Source of the DNA: DATJJW01 sp035491935
GTDB taxonomy: Bacteria; Pseudomonadota; Alphaproteobacteria; ATCC43930; CGMCC-115725
Length of the DNA stretch: 64,000 bases
Assembly (NCBI GenBank): GCA_035491935.1
Contig: DATJJW010000187.1
Location: 1-64,000, forward strand
Reading direction: 5' to 3'
A model generated the notes under the pieces. It saw only the letters and a program-made list of their open reading frames with translations. It was not told the origin of the DNA and searched no databases. Both the position numbers and the translations under genes were made by a program. Positions 48,456 to 63,149 of the stretch are shown piece by piece. The stretch's first letter is position 1. Every line of letters begins with the position of its first letter.

Positions 48456-49450
48456 CGCCCAGCTTCGACAGACAAGGCAAGGCGATCGCCGACGCGCCCG
48501 CGAAGGCTGCGGCCGGGGCTGGCCGCTTCTCGGCCGAGCGGCCGGCGGGCACCCGCTCCGCCCCTGCCCGGCGCAAGACTACCGAGCGTCGGCGCAAGCC
48601 GATGCCGAGCGCCGATTTCCTGCTGCTGAAGCGGCGCATCGCCCGCTGGCTGCCGCGTCATCCGCGCCGTATCCTCATCGGTGCCTTCGCCGCGCTGACG
48701 GTACTGGTGGTGACCCTGGTCGTGGCCGACCTGTCCGGCCGGCACTCGCGCATCGGCCGCGTGCTACTCGCCATGTCCGGCAAGATGGGCATGTCGGTGC
48801 ATAACGTCCTGGTCGATGGGCGCGGCATGACGCCGGGAGTGGACATCCTGCGCGCGCTCGACGTCGGCCGCGGCACGCCGATCCTGGCGATCAATCCGCA
48901 AGAGGCCCGCAACCAACTCGAAGCCCTGCCCTGGGTCAGTGCCGCCACCGTCGAGCGCGAACTGCCCGACACGCTGCACATCACGCTGAAGGAACGCCGC
49001 CCTCTGGCGCTGTGGCAGTACCACGAGAAGATGTCGCTGATCGACAGCGAGGGCGTGGTGGTGACGACCGAGGATCTAGGCCGCTTCGCCAATCTGCTGT
49101 TGGTCGTCGGTGAGAAGGCCCCGGCGCATACCCAGACCTTCCTCTCCATGCTGGCGACGGCACCGGACCTGATGAAGCGGGTGACCTCCGGCGTCTGGGT
49201 CGGTGACCGGCGCTGGGACGTGCATTTCGACAATGGCGTAGTGGCACAACTGCCCGAGGAGCACGCCCGCGAAGCCTGTCTCCGGCTGGCCGCTATCCAG
49301 CGCAACCATGACATCCTGGGCCGCGACATCCAGCGCATCGACATGCGGCTGGGCGACCGGGTCGTGGTGCAGGAGAATCCACAGCCGGCCCCGCCCGACC
49401 CGAAGAAGGGCAAGGCGAAGACCGCCAAAGCGGGGACGAAGCCGACATGA
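48443..49450 (+). CDS. ftsQ: Cell division protein FtsQ
   Basis: A 335-residue bitopic protein. An unusually long, basic, Ala/Pro-rich cytoplasmic arm (about residues 1-70) leads to one membrane helix (about 73-95), a POTRA domain (MGMSVHNVLVDGRG onward, about 112-185) and the FtsQ beta domain (to about 310), then a Lys/Pro tail. It bridges early and late divisome proteins and binds FtsL/FtsB. ATG 48443 overlaps ddl by 13 bp; its stop overlaps the ftsA start. Confidence 0.93.
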   Translation: MGRLTPSFDRQGKAIADAPAKAAAGAGRFSAERPAGTRSAPARRKTTERRRKPMPSADFLLLKRRIARWLPRHPRRILIGAFAALTVLVVTLVVADLSGRHSRIGRVLLAMSGKMGMSVHNVLVDGRGMTPGVDILRALDVGRGTPILAINPQEARNQLEALPWVSAATVERELPDTLHITLKERRPLALWQYHEKMSLIDSEGVVVTTEDLGRFANLLLVVGEKAPAHTQTFLSMLATAPDLMKRVTSGVWVGDRRWDVHFDNGVVAQLPEEHAREACLRLAAIQRNHDILGRDIQRIDMRLGDRVVVQENPQPAPPDPKKGKAKTAKAGTKPT

Positions 49451-50700
49451 AGAAACCCGGCGCTCGTCCCATAGGCGCGCTCATCGCCGCGCTCGACATC
49501 GGCACCACCAAGGTGTGCTGCTTCATCGCGCGCAACGAGGAGAAGGGGCCGCGCATCCTGGGCATCGGTCATCAGGTCTCACGCGGCGTGCGCAAGGGCC
49601 AGATCGTCGACATCGAAGGTGTCGCGACCTCGATCCTGAAGGCGACCCATGCGGCGGAGCAGATGGCCGGCACGACCATCTCGCATCTGGTGGTCAACCT
49701 GTCCGGCGGCTTCCCTGCCTCGCGCATCGTGCCGATCGAGATCACCATCGGCGGCCGCGAGGTCACCGACGGCGACATGCGCAAGGTGCTGAGCCAAGGC
49801 CACGCCCATAAGGAGCCGCCCGACCGGCAGATCGTCCATTCGATCCCGGTGGGCTTCTCGATCGACGGCAGCCGCGGCATCCGCGACCCGCGCGGCATGG
49901 CCGGTGACAAATTGGGCGTCAACATGCATGTCGTGTCGGCAGCGTCGGCCGCCGTGCGCAACCTGATGACCGCCGTCGGGCGCTGCCACCTGGAGATCGA
50001 GGGCGTCGTCGTCTCGCCCTATGCCGCGGGCCTGTCCGCGCTGGTCGACGACGAGAAGGATCTGGGCGCCACCGTCATCGACATGGGCGGCGGCACCACG
50101 ACGATCGGCGTCTTCTACGACGGCGCCATCGTCTATGCCGATACCGTGCCGCTCGGCGGCGGTCACATCACGCATGACATCGCCCGTGGCCTCTCGACCC
50201 CCGTCGTCCATGCCGAGCGCATGAAGACGCTGCATGGCAACGCCATGTCCTCGCTTTCGGACGAGCGCGAGACGATCAGCGTGCCGCAGGTCGGCGACAC
50301 CGATGAGGGCCATGTCTCGCAGGTGCCGAAATCGCACCTCATCCAGATCATCTCGCCCCGGGTCGAGGAGACCTTCGAGATGGTTCGCGACCGGCTCGAA
50401 GCCTCAGGCTTCGACAAGCTGGCCGGCCGCCAGGTCGTGCTGACCGGCGGCGCCAGCCAGTTGCCGGGCGTGCGCGAAATGGCCAGTGCCATCCTCGACA
50501 AGCAGGTTCGGCTCGGCCGCCCGATGCATGTGGCGGGCCTGGCCGAAGCGACTGGCGGTCCGGCCTTCGCCACCGCCGTGGGATTGCTGAATTTCGCCGC
50601 TCACGAGCGGCCGGAAAAACAGAAGAACCTTGCCGGTCCGGCCGAGCAGCCTTCGGGGCTGCTCGGCCGGGTCGGCAACTGGTTACGAGAAAATCTGTGA
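49447..50700 (+). CDS. ftsA: Cell division protein FtsA
   Basis: A 417-residue actin-fold ATPase. Phosphate-1 loop AALDIGTTKVCCFIA, the 1C region between the two lobes, phosphate-2 TVIDMGGGTTTIGVF, adenosine motif TGGASQLPGVREMA, and a C-terminal amphipathic membrane-targeting helix LLGRVGNWLRENL. It tethers FtsZ to the membrane and recruits later divisome proteins. Overlaps ftsQ by four bases; 100 bp precede ftsZ. Confidence 0.96.
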   Translation: MKKPGARPIGALIAALDIGTTKVCCFIARNEEKGPRILGIGHQVSRGVRKGQIVDIEGVATSILKATHAAEQMAGTTISHLVVNLSGGFPASRIVPIEITIGGREVTDGDMRKVLSQGHAHKEPPDRQIVHSIPVGFSIDGSRGIRDPRGMAGDKLGVNMHVVSAASAAVRNLMTAVGRCHLEIEGVVVSPYAAGLSALVDDEKDLGATVIDMGGGTTTIGVFYDGAIVYADTVPLGGGHITHDIARGLSTPVVHAERMKTLHGNAMSSLSDERETISVPQVGDTDEGHVSQVPKSHLIQIISPRVEETFEMVRDRLEASGFDKLAGRQVVLTGGASQLPGVREMASAILDKQVRLGRPMHVAGLAEATGGPAFATAVGLLNFAAHERPEKQKNLAGPAEQPSGLLGRVGNWLRENL

Positions 50701-50800
50701 AACCGTCTTTCTACCCTCTACCCGGCCCCCCTCTGCCTGACAGAGCCCCGGGAACACCCAACGCCCTAGCAGCCAACGCCGCACAAGAAGGAGCCCGCCC

Positions 50801-52549
50801 ATGACGATCAACCTCTCCATCCCCAAGGAATTCAGCGATCTGAAGCCCCGCATCATGGTGGTCGGCGTTGGTGGCGCCGGCGGCAATGCGGTCAACAACA
50901 TGATTCGCGCCAATCTGGTCGGCTGCGAGTTCGTCGCCTGCAACACCGACGCGCAGGCGCTCCAGCATTCCCTCGCGGATCGCCGCATCCAGCTGGGCCA
51001 GGGCATCACCCGTGGCCTGGGTGCCGGCTCCCGCCCCGATGTCGGCCGGGCCGCTGCCGAGGAGGTCCTGGATGAGATCATGGAGCACATCCAGGGCGCC
51101 CATATGGTGTTCGTCACCGCCGGCATGGGCGGCGGTACCGGCACCGGCGCCGCGCCGGTCATCGCCAAGGCTGCGCGCGAGCACGGCATCCTGACCGTCG
51201 GCGTCGTCACCAAGCCGTTCCATTTCGAGGGCATGAACCGCATGCGCCTCGCGGAATCGGGCATCGACGAGATGCAGAAATTCGTCGACACGCTGCTGAT
51301 CATCCCGAACCAGAACCTGTTCCGTGTCGCCAATGAGCGCACGACTCTGGTCGATGCCTTCAAGATGGCCGACGACGTGCTGCATTCCGGTGTGCGCGGC
51401 GTCACCGACCTCATGGTCATGCCCGGCATGATCAACCTCGACTTCGCCGACATCCGCTCGGTGATGAGCGAGATGGGCAAGGCGATGATGGGTACCGGCG
51501 AGGCGACCGGCGAGCGCCGCGCCATCGAGGCGGCCGAGGCGGCGATCTCCAACCCGCTGCTCGACGACGTGTCGATGAAGGGCGCCAAGGGCGTGCTGAT
51601 CAACATCTCGGGCGGCAGCGACATGACGCTGTTCGAGGTCGACGAGGCCGCCAACCGCATCCGCGAGGAAGTCGATCCCGAGGCGAACATCATCTTCGGT
51701 TCGACCTTCGACGAGCGTCTCGACGGCGCCATCCGCATCTCGGTGGTCGCGACCGGCATCGATGCCGAATTGGCCGCCAAGGCGCCGCCGCTGTCCCAGG
51801 TCGCCGGCTCCGGCCCTGCCCGGCCGGTGCTGACCGTGGTCGAGACCGTCCAGTCGGCGGCTGCCCGCTCGGCCGAACCGGCGGCACTGTCCAGCTTCAT
51901 CAACCCGCGTCAGCAGCAGGCGCCGGGCCAGGCTCCGGCCGCGTCTCCGGCGGCGGTGGCCGCGGCCGAGGCGGCGAAGGCCGAGGAACGCGGCCAGCTC
52001 GCCATGCCGATCAGCGCCCAGCAGGCGCCGCGACTAGCCGGCGAAGTGCAGAACGGCACTTTCATCCCGCCGCGTCCGCAGCCCAATATGGGCGCCGGCG
52101 GCGAGACCGACAGCCTGAACACGCTGCGGGCCGCCCCCGCCGCGCATGCCGGCCTGCGGCCCTCGCCCGATGCGCGCCCTGCCGAGGCACGCGGTCCCGC
52201 ACGTCCGGCCGAGGCGCGCGGCCCGAGCCTGCTCCAGCGTATCATCGGCGCCGGCCGTTCCATCGCCCCGACGGCGGCCCAGCCGCAGGCGCCGGCCCAT
52301 CACGGCCAGGCCTATCAGACACCGGCCCATCAAGGGCCTGCACATCCTGGACAGCCCGCCCTGCAGGGTCCTTCATTCTCGGCCGGCATGCCGCAGCAGC
52401 AGGCCCAGGCGCCGGCCCAGCCGACGGCTCCCGGTGCTGTGGCGCAGCCCCGGCTCGACCCGTCCGCCGGCTATGCCGCCAGCACGGGCCAGACCAGCGA
52501 GGCCGACTACCTGGACATCCCGGCCTTCCTGCGCCGCCAGGCGAACTGA
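50801..52549 (+). CDS. ftsZ: Cell division GTPase FtsZ
   Basis: A 582-residue tubulin homologue that forms the Z ring. [13 protein letters not shown], the GTP signature [13 protein letters not shown] and the T7 loop [11 protein letters not shown] lie in the core (about residues 1-325). A disordered Ala/Pro/Gln-rich linker of about 240 residues follows, and then the C-terminal peptide [11 protein letters not shown] that binds FtsA and other partners. The linker is much longer than in Escherichia coli but usual for alphaproteobacteria. ATG has AAGGAG seven nt upstream; a rho-independent terminator follows. Confidence 0.97.
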   Translation: MTINLSIPKEFSDLKPRIMVVGVGGAGGNAVNNMIRANLVGCEFVACNTDAQALQHSLADRRIQLGQGITRGLGAGSRPDVGRAAAEEVLDEIMEHIQGAHMVFVTAGMGGGTGTGAAPVIAKAAREHGILTVGVVTKPFHFEGMNRMRLAESGIDEMQKFVDTLLIIPNQNLFRVANERTTLVDAFKMADDVLHSGVRGVTDLMVMPGMINLDFADIRSVMSEMGKAMMGTGEATGERRAIEAAEAAISNPLLDDVSMKGAKGVLINISGGSDMTLFEVDEAANRIREEVDPEANIIFGSTFDERLDGAIRISVVATGIDAELAAKAPPLSQVAGSGPARPVLTVVETVQSAAARSAEPAALSSFINPRQQQAPGQAPAASPAAVAAAEAAKAEERGQLAMPISAQQAPRLAGEVQNGTFIPPRPQPNMGAGGETDSLNTLRAAPAAHAGLRPSPDARPAEARGPARPAEARGPSLLQRIIGAGRSIAPTAAQPQAPAHHGQAYQTPAHQGPAHPGQPALQGPSFSAGMPQQQAQAPAQPTAPGAVAQPRLDPSAGYAASTGQTSEADYLDIPAFLRRQAN

Positions 52550-52581
52550 CGGCCAGGCTGACAACTTAATTATTCGAAGCG

Positions 52582-52606
52582 AAGGGCAGCCTGCACGGCT
52601 GCCCTT
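52582..52606 (+). terminator. Rho-independent terminator after ftsZ
   Basis: AAGGGCAGCC-TGCAC-GGCTGCCCTT followed by TTTTTC, 33 bp after the ftsZ stop. It ends the dcw transcript before lpxC. Confidence 0.9.
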
Positions 52607-52783
52607 TTTCGTTGTCGCAACACAATACCGCAACTGCGAAGCCATCCTCATAAGCCATTGATATAAAATCACTATTCTCTGCCGCGAATTGCAACAATCG
52701 GTAATAAAGAGTGATTTCCCTCGCGCCTAACGAATCCCTAATTTACGGCCATCAAATCGCGTCCACGGGTTCTCGAGAGTTTC
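52607..52783 (+). promoter_or_regulatory. AT-rich promoter region of lpxC
   Basis: A markedly AT-rich stretch for this genome between the ftsZ terminator and lpxC. It includes a degenerate CtrA-like CTAA-N7-CTAA (52727-52741) with a GAATC methylation site inside. I cannot place the -35/-10 with confidence. Confidence 0.4.
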
Positions 52784-53728
52784 ATGCGTAAAACCGGCAC
52801 GTCCGTTCAGCACACGATCAAGTCCCCGATCTATTGCCGGGGCATCGGTCTGCATTCCGGCCGCGTCGTCACCATGACCCTGCGGCCGGCTGCGGTCGAC
52901 AGCGGCATCGTGTTTCGTCGTGTCGATCTCGATCCCGTCGTCGATTTGCCGGCGCTGTGGTCGAACGCCATGGCCTCGCCGCTATGCACGACGCTGCGCA
53001 ATGACGAGGGCGTGACCGTCTCGACCATTGAGCATCTGATGGCAGCGCTGCATGCCGGCGGCATCGACAACATCGTCGTCGAGCTGGACGCGGCCGAAGT
53101 GCCGATCCTCGACGGATCGGCCGACCCGTTTCTGTTCTTGATCGACTGCGCCGGCCCGATGGCCCAGACGCGCACGCGCCGCAGCATCGAGGTCCGCAAG
53201 ACCATCCGCGTCGAGGCAGGTGAGTCCTGGGCCGAGATCACGCCGGACGCCCGCCTCTCGATCCAGTGCGACATCGATTTCGCCAGCCATGCCATCGGCC
53301 GGCAAAGCACCGACATCGTTGTCGCGGCCCAGGGTTTTCGCGACGAGATCGCCCGTGCCCGCACCTTCGGTTTCCTGCACGAAGTCGAGCAGATGCGCGC
53401 GGCGGGCCTCGCCCGTGGCGGCTCGCTCGATAACGCCATCGTCGTCGACGGCGACACGGTGCTGAACGAGGAAGGTCTGCGCTTCGACGATGAGTTCGTC
53501 CGGCACAAGACGCTCGACATCATCGGCGATCTCTATCTGGCCGGCGCACCGCTGCTGGGCCGGGTGCGCGCCCATCGTCCGAGCCACGCGCTGACCTATA
53601 AGCTACTCACCCAACTCTTCGCCGATGCCGAGGCTTGGCGCTATCATCCGGCGGTCGAGCTGGACGGCGAATCGGCCGACGATCAGCCGCTTTCCTGGGT
53701 CGAGCCGGTCGCGGCGCTTTCGGCTTAA
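52784..53728 (+). CDS. lpxC: UDP-3-O-acyl-N-acetylglucosamine deacetylase LpxC
   Basis: A 314-residue zinc amidase, the committed step of lipid A synthesis. Zinc ligands H84 (STIEHLMAAL), H241 and D245 (HKTLD) and the catalytic H264/H268 region (HRPSH) are present, as is the KSPIYCRGIGLHSG start. It is transcribed apart from ftsZ, behind its own AT-rich region. bamD follows after about 130 bp. Confidence 0.97.
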   Translation: MRKTGTSVQHTIKSPIYCRGIGLHSGRVVTMTLRPAAVDSGIVFRRVDLDPVVDLPALWSNAMASPLCTTLRNDEGVTVSTIEHLMAALHAGGIDNIVVELDAAEVPILDGSADPFLFLIDCAGPMAQTRTRRSIEVRKTIRVEAGESWAEITPDARLSIQCDIDFASHAIGRQSTDIVVAAQGFRDEIARARTFGFLHEVEQMRAAGLARGGSLDNAIVVDGDTVLNEEGLRFDDEFVRHKTLDIIGDLYLAGAPLLGRVRAHRPSHALTYKLLTQLFADAEAWRYHPAVELDGESADDQPLSWVEPVAALSA

Positions 53729-53857
53729 GCCAAGTTTCTTGCGCTTTCCGACGGCGGCACGTCGCGTCGCTTGCCCCAAGCCCCGAATCTTGTGCTAAGA
53801 GACGGCATTCGACGGGCGCCGGGTTCGCCGGCCTCTTGCAGGGATTGTTCGACTCGC

Positions 53858-54742
53858 ATGCTCAGATTCTGGTTCGGCCGAAGCTCCGACTCGGCCCGCT
53901 TGCCTTCAGCTTTGGCCCTTCTGGCCCTGACCGCGATCGCCCTCACCGGATGCGCCGGCAAGCCCGAGGACGATGATTCGAGCAAGCCGGTCGAAGTGAT
54001 CTACAACGACGCCATGGATAAGATGGCGATCACCGATTACGTGACGGCGGCGCAGTATTTCGATGAGGTCGACCGGCTCTATCCCTATTCGGTCTGGGCG
54101 ACCAAAGCCGAGCTGATGGAAATCTACGCCCAGTACCAGGCGAACAAGTATGACGACGCCATCGCGGCGGCCAATCATTACATCGCCCTGCATCCGGGCA
54201 ACCGCGACACGGCCTATGCCTACTACCTGAAGGCCATCTGCTATTACGAGCAGATCACCGATATCGGCCGTGATCAGCAGACCACCCTCGACGCGCAGAA
54301 CGCGCTGCAGGCGGTGATCGACCGTTATCCGGACAGCGAATATGCCCGCGACGCCCGCATCAAGCTGGACCTGACCCATGACCATCTGGCCGGCAAGGAG
54401 ATGGAGATCGGGCGGTTCTATGAGGGCAAGAATCTCTACATCGCCGCGATCAACCGCTACGACCATGTGATCGCGAACTACCAGAACACCAGCCATGTGC
54501 CAGAAGCGCTGGGTCGTCTGGTCGAGAGTTATACCGCCCTCGGCTTGCCGCGCGAGGCGAAGCAGACCGCCGCCGTGCTGGGCTACAACTTCCCCTACAA
54601 TCCCTGGTACCGCGACAGCTACAACCTGATCCAGAAGACCCAGAAGGGCCAGCCGTCCCAGGGGCCGGAGCTGAAGCAGCCGGGCCAGCCGTCGTCCAGC
54701 GGCCCGGGCTGGCTCAGCCGCACCTGGTCGTCGATCTTCTAA
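53858..54742 (+). CDS. bamD: Outer membrane assembly lipoprotein BamD
   Basis: A 294-residue lipoprotein. The signal peptide ends in the lipobox ALTGC (Cys about residue 29). Five TPR-like repeats follow, for example VEVIYNDAMDKMAITDYVTAA, PYSVWATKAELMEIYAQYQ and YLKAICYYEQI. It supports BamA in inserting outer-membrane proteins. ATG 53858 is preferred since it begins the lipoprotein signal; the longer frame starts with non-signal residues. The lpxC-bamD-recN order is usual in this class. Confidence 0.94.
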   Translation: MLRFWFGRSSDSARLPSALALLALTAIALTGCAGKPEDDDSSKPVEVIYNDAMDKMAITDYVTAAQYFDEVDRLYPYSVWATKAELMEIYAQYQANKYDDAIAAANHYIALHPGNRDTAYAYYLKAICYYEQITDIGRDQQTTLDAQNALQAVIDRYPDSEYARDARIKLDLTHDHLAGKEMEIGRFYEGKNLYIAAINRYDHVIANYQNTSHVPEALGRLVESYTALGLPREAKQTAAVLGYNFPYNPWYRDSYNLIQKTQKGQPSQGPELKQPGQPSSSGPGWLSRTWSSIF

Positions 54743-54757
54743 AAGACTGTGTCAGAG

Positions 54758-54783
54758 GCCGGTCTGGCGATCGTCAGACCGGC
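54758..54783. terminator. Hairpin after bamD
   Basis: GCCGGTCTG-N8-CAGACCGGC, a perfect 9-bp stem 15 bp after bamD. No long T-tract follows, so strength is uncertain. Confidence 0.55.
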
Positions 54784-54845
54784 ACTTCATATCCGGCGCG
54801 AAGCCCGGTATGGTCGGGGTACCCATTGACCTTTCCCGCGTGCCG

Positions 54846-59517
<4,672 letters not shown>

Positions 59518-59541
59518 GTGATACCCAGTGACTGATACCCC

Positions 59542-60003
59542 ATGACTGACGCCAGCGCCTCTATACGTCCGGTCGCCGATCGGCCGGAAGATTATCGCAG
59601 CCTCTACCCGATCCAGACCCGATTCGACGATCTCGACCCTCTCGGGCACATCAACAACATCGCCTTCGCCGTCTTCGCCGAAAGCGCCCGCATCGAGTGG
59701 GAACGCCAGCACATCAAGCCGCTGATGGCGCCCGGCCTCGATCTGGTCATGGCGCATCTGGAACTGGATTTCCTGCACGAGTTGCTCTGGCCGGGCGATG
59801 TCGAAATCGGCACGCGCCTCATCCGAGTCGGCACCTCGTCGCTCGCTTTCCGCCAGGCCCTGTTCCAGAACGGCCGGTGCTGCGCGCTGGTCCACCCGGT
59901 GCTGGCGCAGTTCGACCTCACGGCACGGCGGGCAACACCTTTCGCGTATGAGGCCCGGCAGCATTTCACGACGTTGGTCGAGATGGGTCAGCGGGGGGCG
60001 TAG
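59542..60003 (+). CDS. Acyl-CoA thioesterase, hotdog fold (4HBT/YbgC-like)
   Basis: A 153-residue single-hotdog thioesterase. RFDDLDPLGHINNIAF is the family active-site segment, with the aspartate that polarises the catalytic water, followed by the helix FAVFAESARIEWE. It hydrolyses acyl- or hydroxybenzoyl-CoA-type thioesters; the substrate is unknown. It starts 24 bp after the SDR gene. Its last 16 bp overlap, tail to tail, the end of the minus-strand hydrolase. Confidence 0.88.
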   Translation: MTDASASIRPVADRPEDYRSLYPIQTRFDDLDPLGHINNIAFAVFAESARIEWERQHIKPLMAPGLDLVMAHLELDFLHELLWPGDVEIGTRLIRVGTSSLAFRQALFQNGRCCALVHPVLAQFDLTARRATPFAYEARQHFTTLVEMGQRGA

Positions 60004-60848
60004 GCCGCCGCTCCAGTCACCGCCGCCACCGCTTGGCCCAGCCTTTCGAGGTCGGCGGGGCTGGACAGCCGGTGGTCGCCATTCTTGACCAGGGTGACGG
60101 CGACGTCGCCCGAAGTGAGCGTCCGGGCCAGGCGCAGCGACAATTCCCAGGGCACGTCGTCGTCGCTGGTGCCGTGCAGCAGGCGCACCGGCACATCCAG
60201 CGCAATCGGCGATCCCAGCAGCAGGTGGCGGCGCCCATCCTCGATGAGCTTGCGGGTGATGACATAGCCTTCGTCGCCATAGGCCGAAGGCAGGACCACG
60301 CGACCGGTGTCGAGCAAGGTCCGGCGCGTCGCCTCGTCCATCTGCGCCCACATCAGGTCTTCCGTGAAATCGGGGGCCGGTGCGATGCCGACGAGGCCGG
60401 CCACCTGGTCGGGCCGTGCCAGTGCCGTCAACAGCATCAGCCAGCCGCCCATGCTGGATCCGACCAGGATCTGTGGACCTTCTGTAAGATTGTCGAGCAC
60501 GGCAATGGCGTCCGACGCCCAGGTGCCGATCGAACCCTCCTCGAAACCGCCGGAGGAGGCGCCATGGCCCTGATAGTCGAATCGGATGTAATCCTGGCCA
60601 CTGGCGGCGCAATATTCGGCGAGATAGGCCGCTTTGGAACCTGTCATGTCGGATTTGAAGCCGCCAAGGAACATGACGCCGGGCAACTTCGCCGGCCTGG
60701 CTGCTGGCATTCCGGCCACATCGCCGCCATCAGAGCTGGCTTCCGCAACATGGCTCTTGCCTGGCTGGCGATGGTAGGCGATTGAAACACCGTCACCCAA
60801 TGCCATCCGAGCGGGGGTGAAAGCAGGATCTATCGCGTCGTTCATCAT
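59988..60848 (-). CDS. Alpha/beta hydrolase, ABHD10-like
   Basis: A 286-residue alpha/beta hydrolase. Oxyanion strand VMFLGGFKSDMTGSKA, nucleophile elbow GSSMGGW, acid residue in LHGTSDDDVPWE and histidine in KNGDHRLSS form a full catalytic triad. The pattern FDYQGHGASSG...GSSMGGWLMLL resembles mitochondrial ABHD10, a depalmitoylase/esterase; the substrate here is unknown. ATG 60848 (or 60845) follows an AGGA. Convergent with the thioesterase, with a 16-bp coding overlap. Confidence 0.88.
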   Translation of the reverse strand: MMNDAIDPAFTPARMALGDGVSIAYHRQPGKSHVAEASSDGGDVAGMPAARPAKLPGVMFLGGFKSDMTGSKAAYLAEYCAASGQDYIRFDYQGHGASSGGFEEGSIGTWASDAIAVLDNLTEGPQILVGSSMGGWLMLLTALARPDQVAGLVGIAPAPDFTEDLMWAQMDEATRRTLLDTGRVVLPSAYGDEGYVITRKLIEDGRRHLLLGSPIALDVPVRLLHGTSDDDVPWELSLRLARTLTSGDVAVTLVKNGDHRLSSPADLERLGQAVAAVTGAAAYAPR

Positions 60849-60882
60849 GGTTCCTCGTCACTACCAACTTCGGCCATACCAT

Positions 60883-60953
60883 TATCGGGCCAGCCCGCCT
60901 ATGACAGCACCTTTGCCATGACCGGATTCCCACTGACCGGCACTGGCCCGATA
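60883..60953. repeat. 11-bp inverted repeat, 49 bp apart, before the GT4 gene
   Basis: TATCGGGCCAG at 60883-60893 and its exact complement CTGGCCCGATA at 60943-60953, ending 12 bp before the GT4 ATG. It could be a long-loop mRNA hairpin or a two-site operator. Confidence 0.35.
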
Positions 60954-60965
60954 CGCGAGACAAAC

Positions 60966-62171
60966 ATGCCTGCCAGCAGGCCGCCCACCGTTCTACAAGT
61001 TCTGCCGGCCCTGGTCACGGGCGGCGTCGAACGCGGCACGGTCGAGATCACCCACGCCCTGGTCCGCGCCGGCTGGCGCGCTGTCGTCGCCTCCAGCGGC
61101 GGCCCGATGGCGCATGAGGTCGAGCGTGCCGGCGGCGTACATGTGACCTTGCCCCTGAGATCCAAAAACCCCTTCACCATGCGGCGCAATGTCGGACGGC
61201 TGCGCCAGGTGATCGAGGATTACGAGGTGGACATCGTCCATGCCCGCTCGCGGGCGCCGGCCTGGAGCGCCTGGGCCGCGGCGCGGCGAAGCCGCCGCTT
61301 CTTCGTCACCACCTTCCATAACATCTATGGCGGCCAGACCGTCTGGAAGCGCTTCTACAATTCGGTGATGTCCAAGGGCGCGCGGGTCATCGCGATCTCG
61401 CGCTTCGTCGCCGAGCATGCGCACCGGGTCTATGGCGTCGGCCGCGATCGCTTACGCATCATCCATCGTGGCGTCGATCTCGTCCGCTTCGATCCCGAGG
61501 CGATCCACCCGTCGCGGCTCATCGCCCTCGCCAAGGAATGGCGCCTGGTCGACGGCGCGGGGGTGATCATGCTGCCGGCCCGGGTCACGCGCTGGAAAGG
61601 CCATATGGAGCTGCTCGACGCCGTGGCGCGGTTGAAGCGGCGCGACGTCCAGGTGCTGTTCGTCGGCAATGAGCAGCAGCGACCGGATTACCGACGCGAA
61701 CTCGAGAGACGGGTGTCGATCCTGGGGCTGGACGGGCTGGTGCACATGGTCGGCAACTGCAGGGACATGCCGGCGGCCTATATGCTGGCCGATGTGGTCG
61801 TGCAGCCATCGACCGAGCCCGAGGGCTTCGGCCGTACCGCCGTCGAGGCCCAGGCCATGGGTCGACCGATGATCGCCACCGACCATGGCGGTGCGCGCGA
61901 GACGGTGTTTCCGGGCGAGACCGGCTGGCTGGTGCCGCCGGGCGATGTCCAGGCGCTGGCGCAGGCGCTGTCCGAGGCTCTCTCGCTCGACGCCGCCGCA
62001 CGTATCGAACTCGCCCATCATTCCCGCGCGATCATGATCGCGCGTTTCGACAGCCAGTTGATGTGCGACGCGACGCTGGCGGTCTATTCGGAGCTGCTAT
62101 TCCCCGACCAGGTCAACACCCTGCCCATCGACGGAACGGATTCGATGCCGCCCGCCGGAGCCGAGGGTTGA
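60966..62171 (+). CDS. Glycosyltransferase family 4
   Basis: A 401-residue GT-B enzyme. The N-terminal acceptor lobe starts VLQVLPALVTGGVERGTVE; the donor lobe has PARVTRWKGHMELL and the E-x7-E motif in EPEGFGRTAVEAQAMGRP. It would transfer a sugar from a nucleotide donor, probably for LPS or another surface glycan, judging from the downstream heptosyltransferase-like gene. ATG 60966 gives the family-like start; an in-frame ATG at 60918 adds 16 residues. Confidence 0.88.
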   Translation: MPASRPPTVLQVLPALVTGGVERGTVEITHALVRAGWRAVVASSGGPMAHEVERAGGVHVTLPLRSKNPFTMRRNVGRLRQVIEDYEVDIVHARSRAPAWSAWAAARRSRRFFVTTFHNIYGGQTVWKRFYNSVMSKGARVIAISRFVAEHAHRVYGVGRDRLRIIHRGVDLVRFDPEAIHPSRLIALAKEWRLVDGAGVIMLPARVTRWKGHMELLDAVARLKRRDVQVLFVGNEQQRPDYRRELERRVSILGLDGLVHMVGNCRDMPAAYMLADVVVQPSTEPEGFGRTAVEAQAMGRPMIATDHGGARETVFPGETGWLVPPGDVQALAQALSEALSLDAAARIELAHHSRAIMIARFDSQLMCDATLAVYSELLFPDQVNTLPIDGTDSMPPAGAEG

Positions 62172-63106
62172 ACGGCAGCCCCCAGGAACGGATCCTGGTC
62201 GTCAAGCTGGGGGCGCTTGGCGATGTCGTCCTGGCGCTGGGGCCGATGGCAGCGATCCGCCGGCACCATTCCCAGGCGCATATCGTGCTGCTGACGACAC
62301 GGCCCTTCGCCGATCTCGGACGCGCCTGCCCCTTCGTCGACGAGGTCTGGGTCGATAGCCGCCCCTCGCTGATGAAATCGCCATGGGGCGTCTGGCGGCT
62401 GCGGCACAGGCTCGTCGCCGGGCGCTTCGACATGGTCTACGACCTGCAGACCTCGGACCGCTCGAGCTTCTATTTCCAGCTGATGTGGCCCCGTCGCCCG
62501 CAATGGTCCGGCATCGCACGCGGCGCCTCGCACCCGCACGACAATCCGCGCCGCGACTTCATGCACACCATCGACCGGCAGCGCGACCAGTTGGCTCGCG
62601 CCGGCATCGCCGACGTGCCGGCGCCGGACCTTTCCTGGCTGTCCGGCGACATATCGGGCCTGGGGCTGGACGAACGGCCCTTGCTGCTGCTGGTGCCGGG
62701 CGGCTCGGCGCATCGGCCGGAGAAGCGCTGGCCGGCCGGACGCTATGGCGAGTTGGCTGCGGCCTACCTCGCCCGCGACTGGCAGGTGGCGGTGCTGGGT
62801 TCGGGGCTTGAGGCCGATATCGCCGCCGAAATCCGCCGCATGGCGCCTGCGACACTCGACCTGGCCGGCCGGACCGGCTTCGGCGAGTTGGCGAGCCTCG
62901 GGCGCAAGGCCGCCCATGCGATCGGCAACGATACCGGCCCCATGCATATCCTGAGCGCCGCCGGCGCGCCCTCGACCGTGCTGTTCTCTTCGGCATCCGA
63001 TCCCGATCTCACCCGGCCGGTCGGCCCCCGGGTCACCGTGTTGCGCCGGCAACGCTTGGCAGACCTCGCCATGGCCGAGGTTGCGGCCACGGTTGCGGCA
63101 GAGTAA
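62168..63106 (+). CDS. Glycosyltransferase family 9 (heptosyltransferase-like)
   Basis: A 312-residue GT9 protein. [19 protein letters not shown] at the start, a [15 protein letters not shown] nucleotide-sugar site and the conserved NDTGPMHI are typical of ADP-heptose:LPS heptosyltransferases. It probably acts at the inner membrane in LPS core assembly. The TTG start at 62168 overlaps the GT4 stop (TTGA) and has GGAG seven nt upstream; the frame upstream of it is a shadow. Confidence 0.88.
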   Translation: MNGSPQERILVVKLGALGDVVLALGPMAAIRRHHSQAHIVLLTTRPFADLGRACPFVDEVWVDSRPSLMKSPWGVWRLRHRLVAGRFDMVYDLQTSDRSSFYFQLMWPRRPQWSGIARGASHPHDNPRRDFMHTIDRQRDQLARAGIADVPAPDLSWLSGDISGLGLDERPLLLLVPGGSAHRPEKRWPAGRYGELAAAYLARDWQVAVLGSGLEADIAAEIRRMAPATLDLAGRTGFGELASLGRKAAHAIGNDTGPMHILSAAGAPSTVLFSSASDPDLTRPVGPRVTVLRRQRLADLAMAEVAATVAAE

Positions 63107-63149
63107 ATCTTCCCCTCTTCCTCCTTTACACGAGTTCAGGACCAAGACC

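Noticed and set aside
52727..52741. Full CtrA site before lpxC
   Set aside because: The match is CTAA-N7-CTAA, lacking the first T in both halves; too degenerate to call alone.
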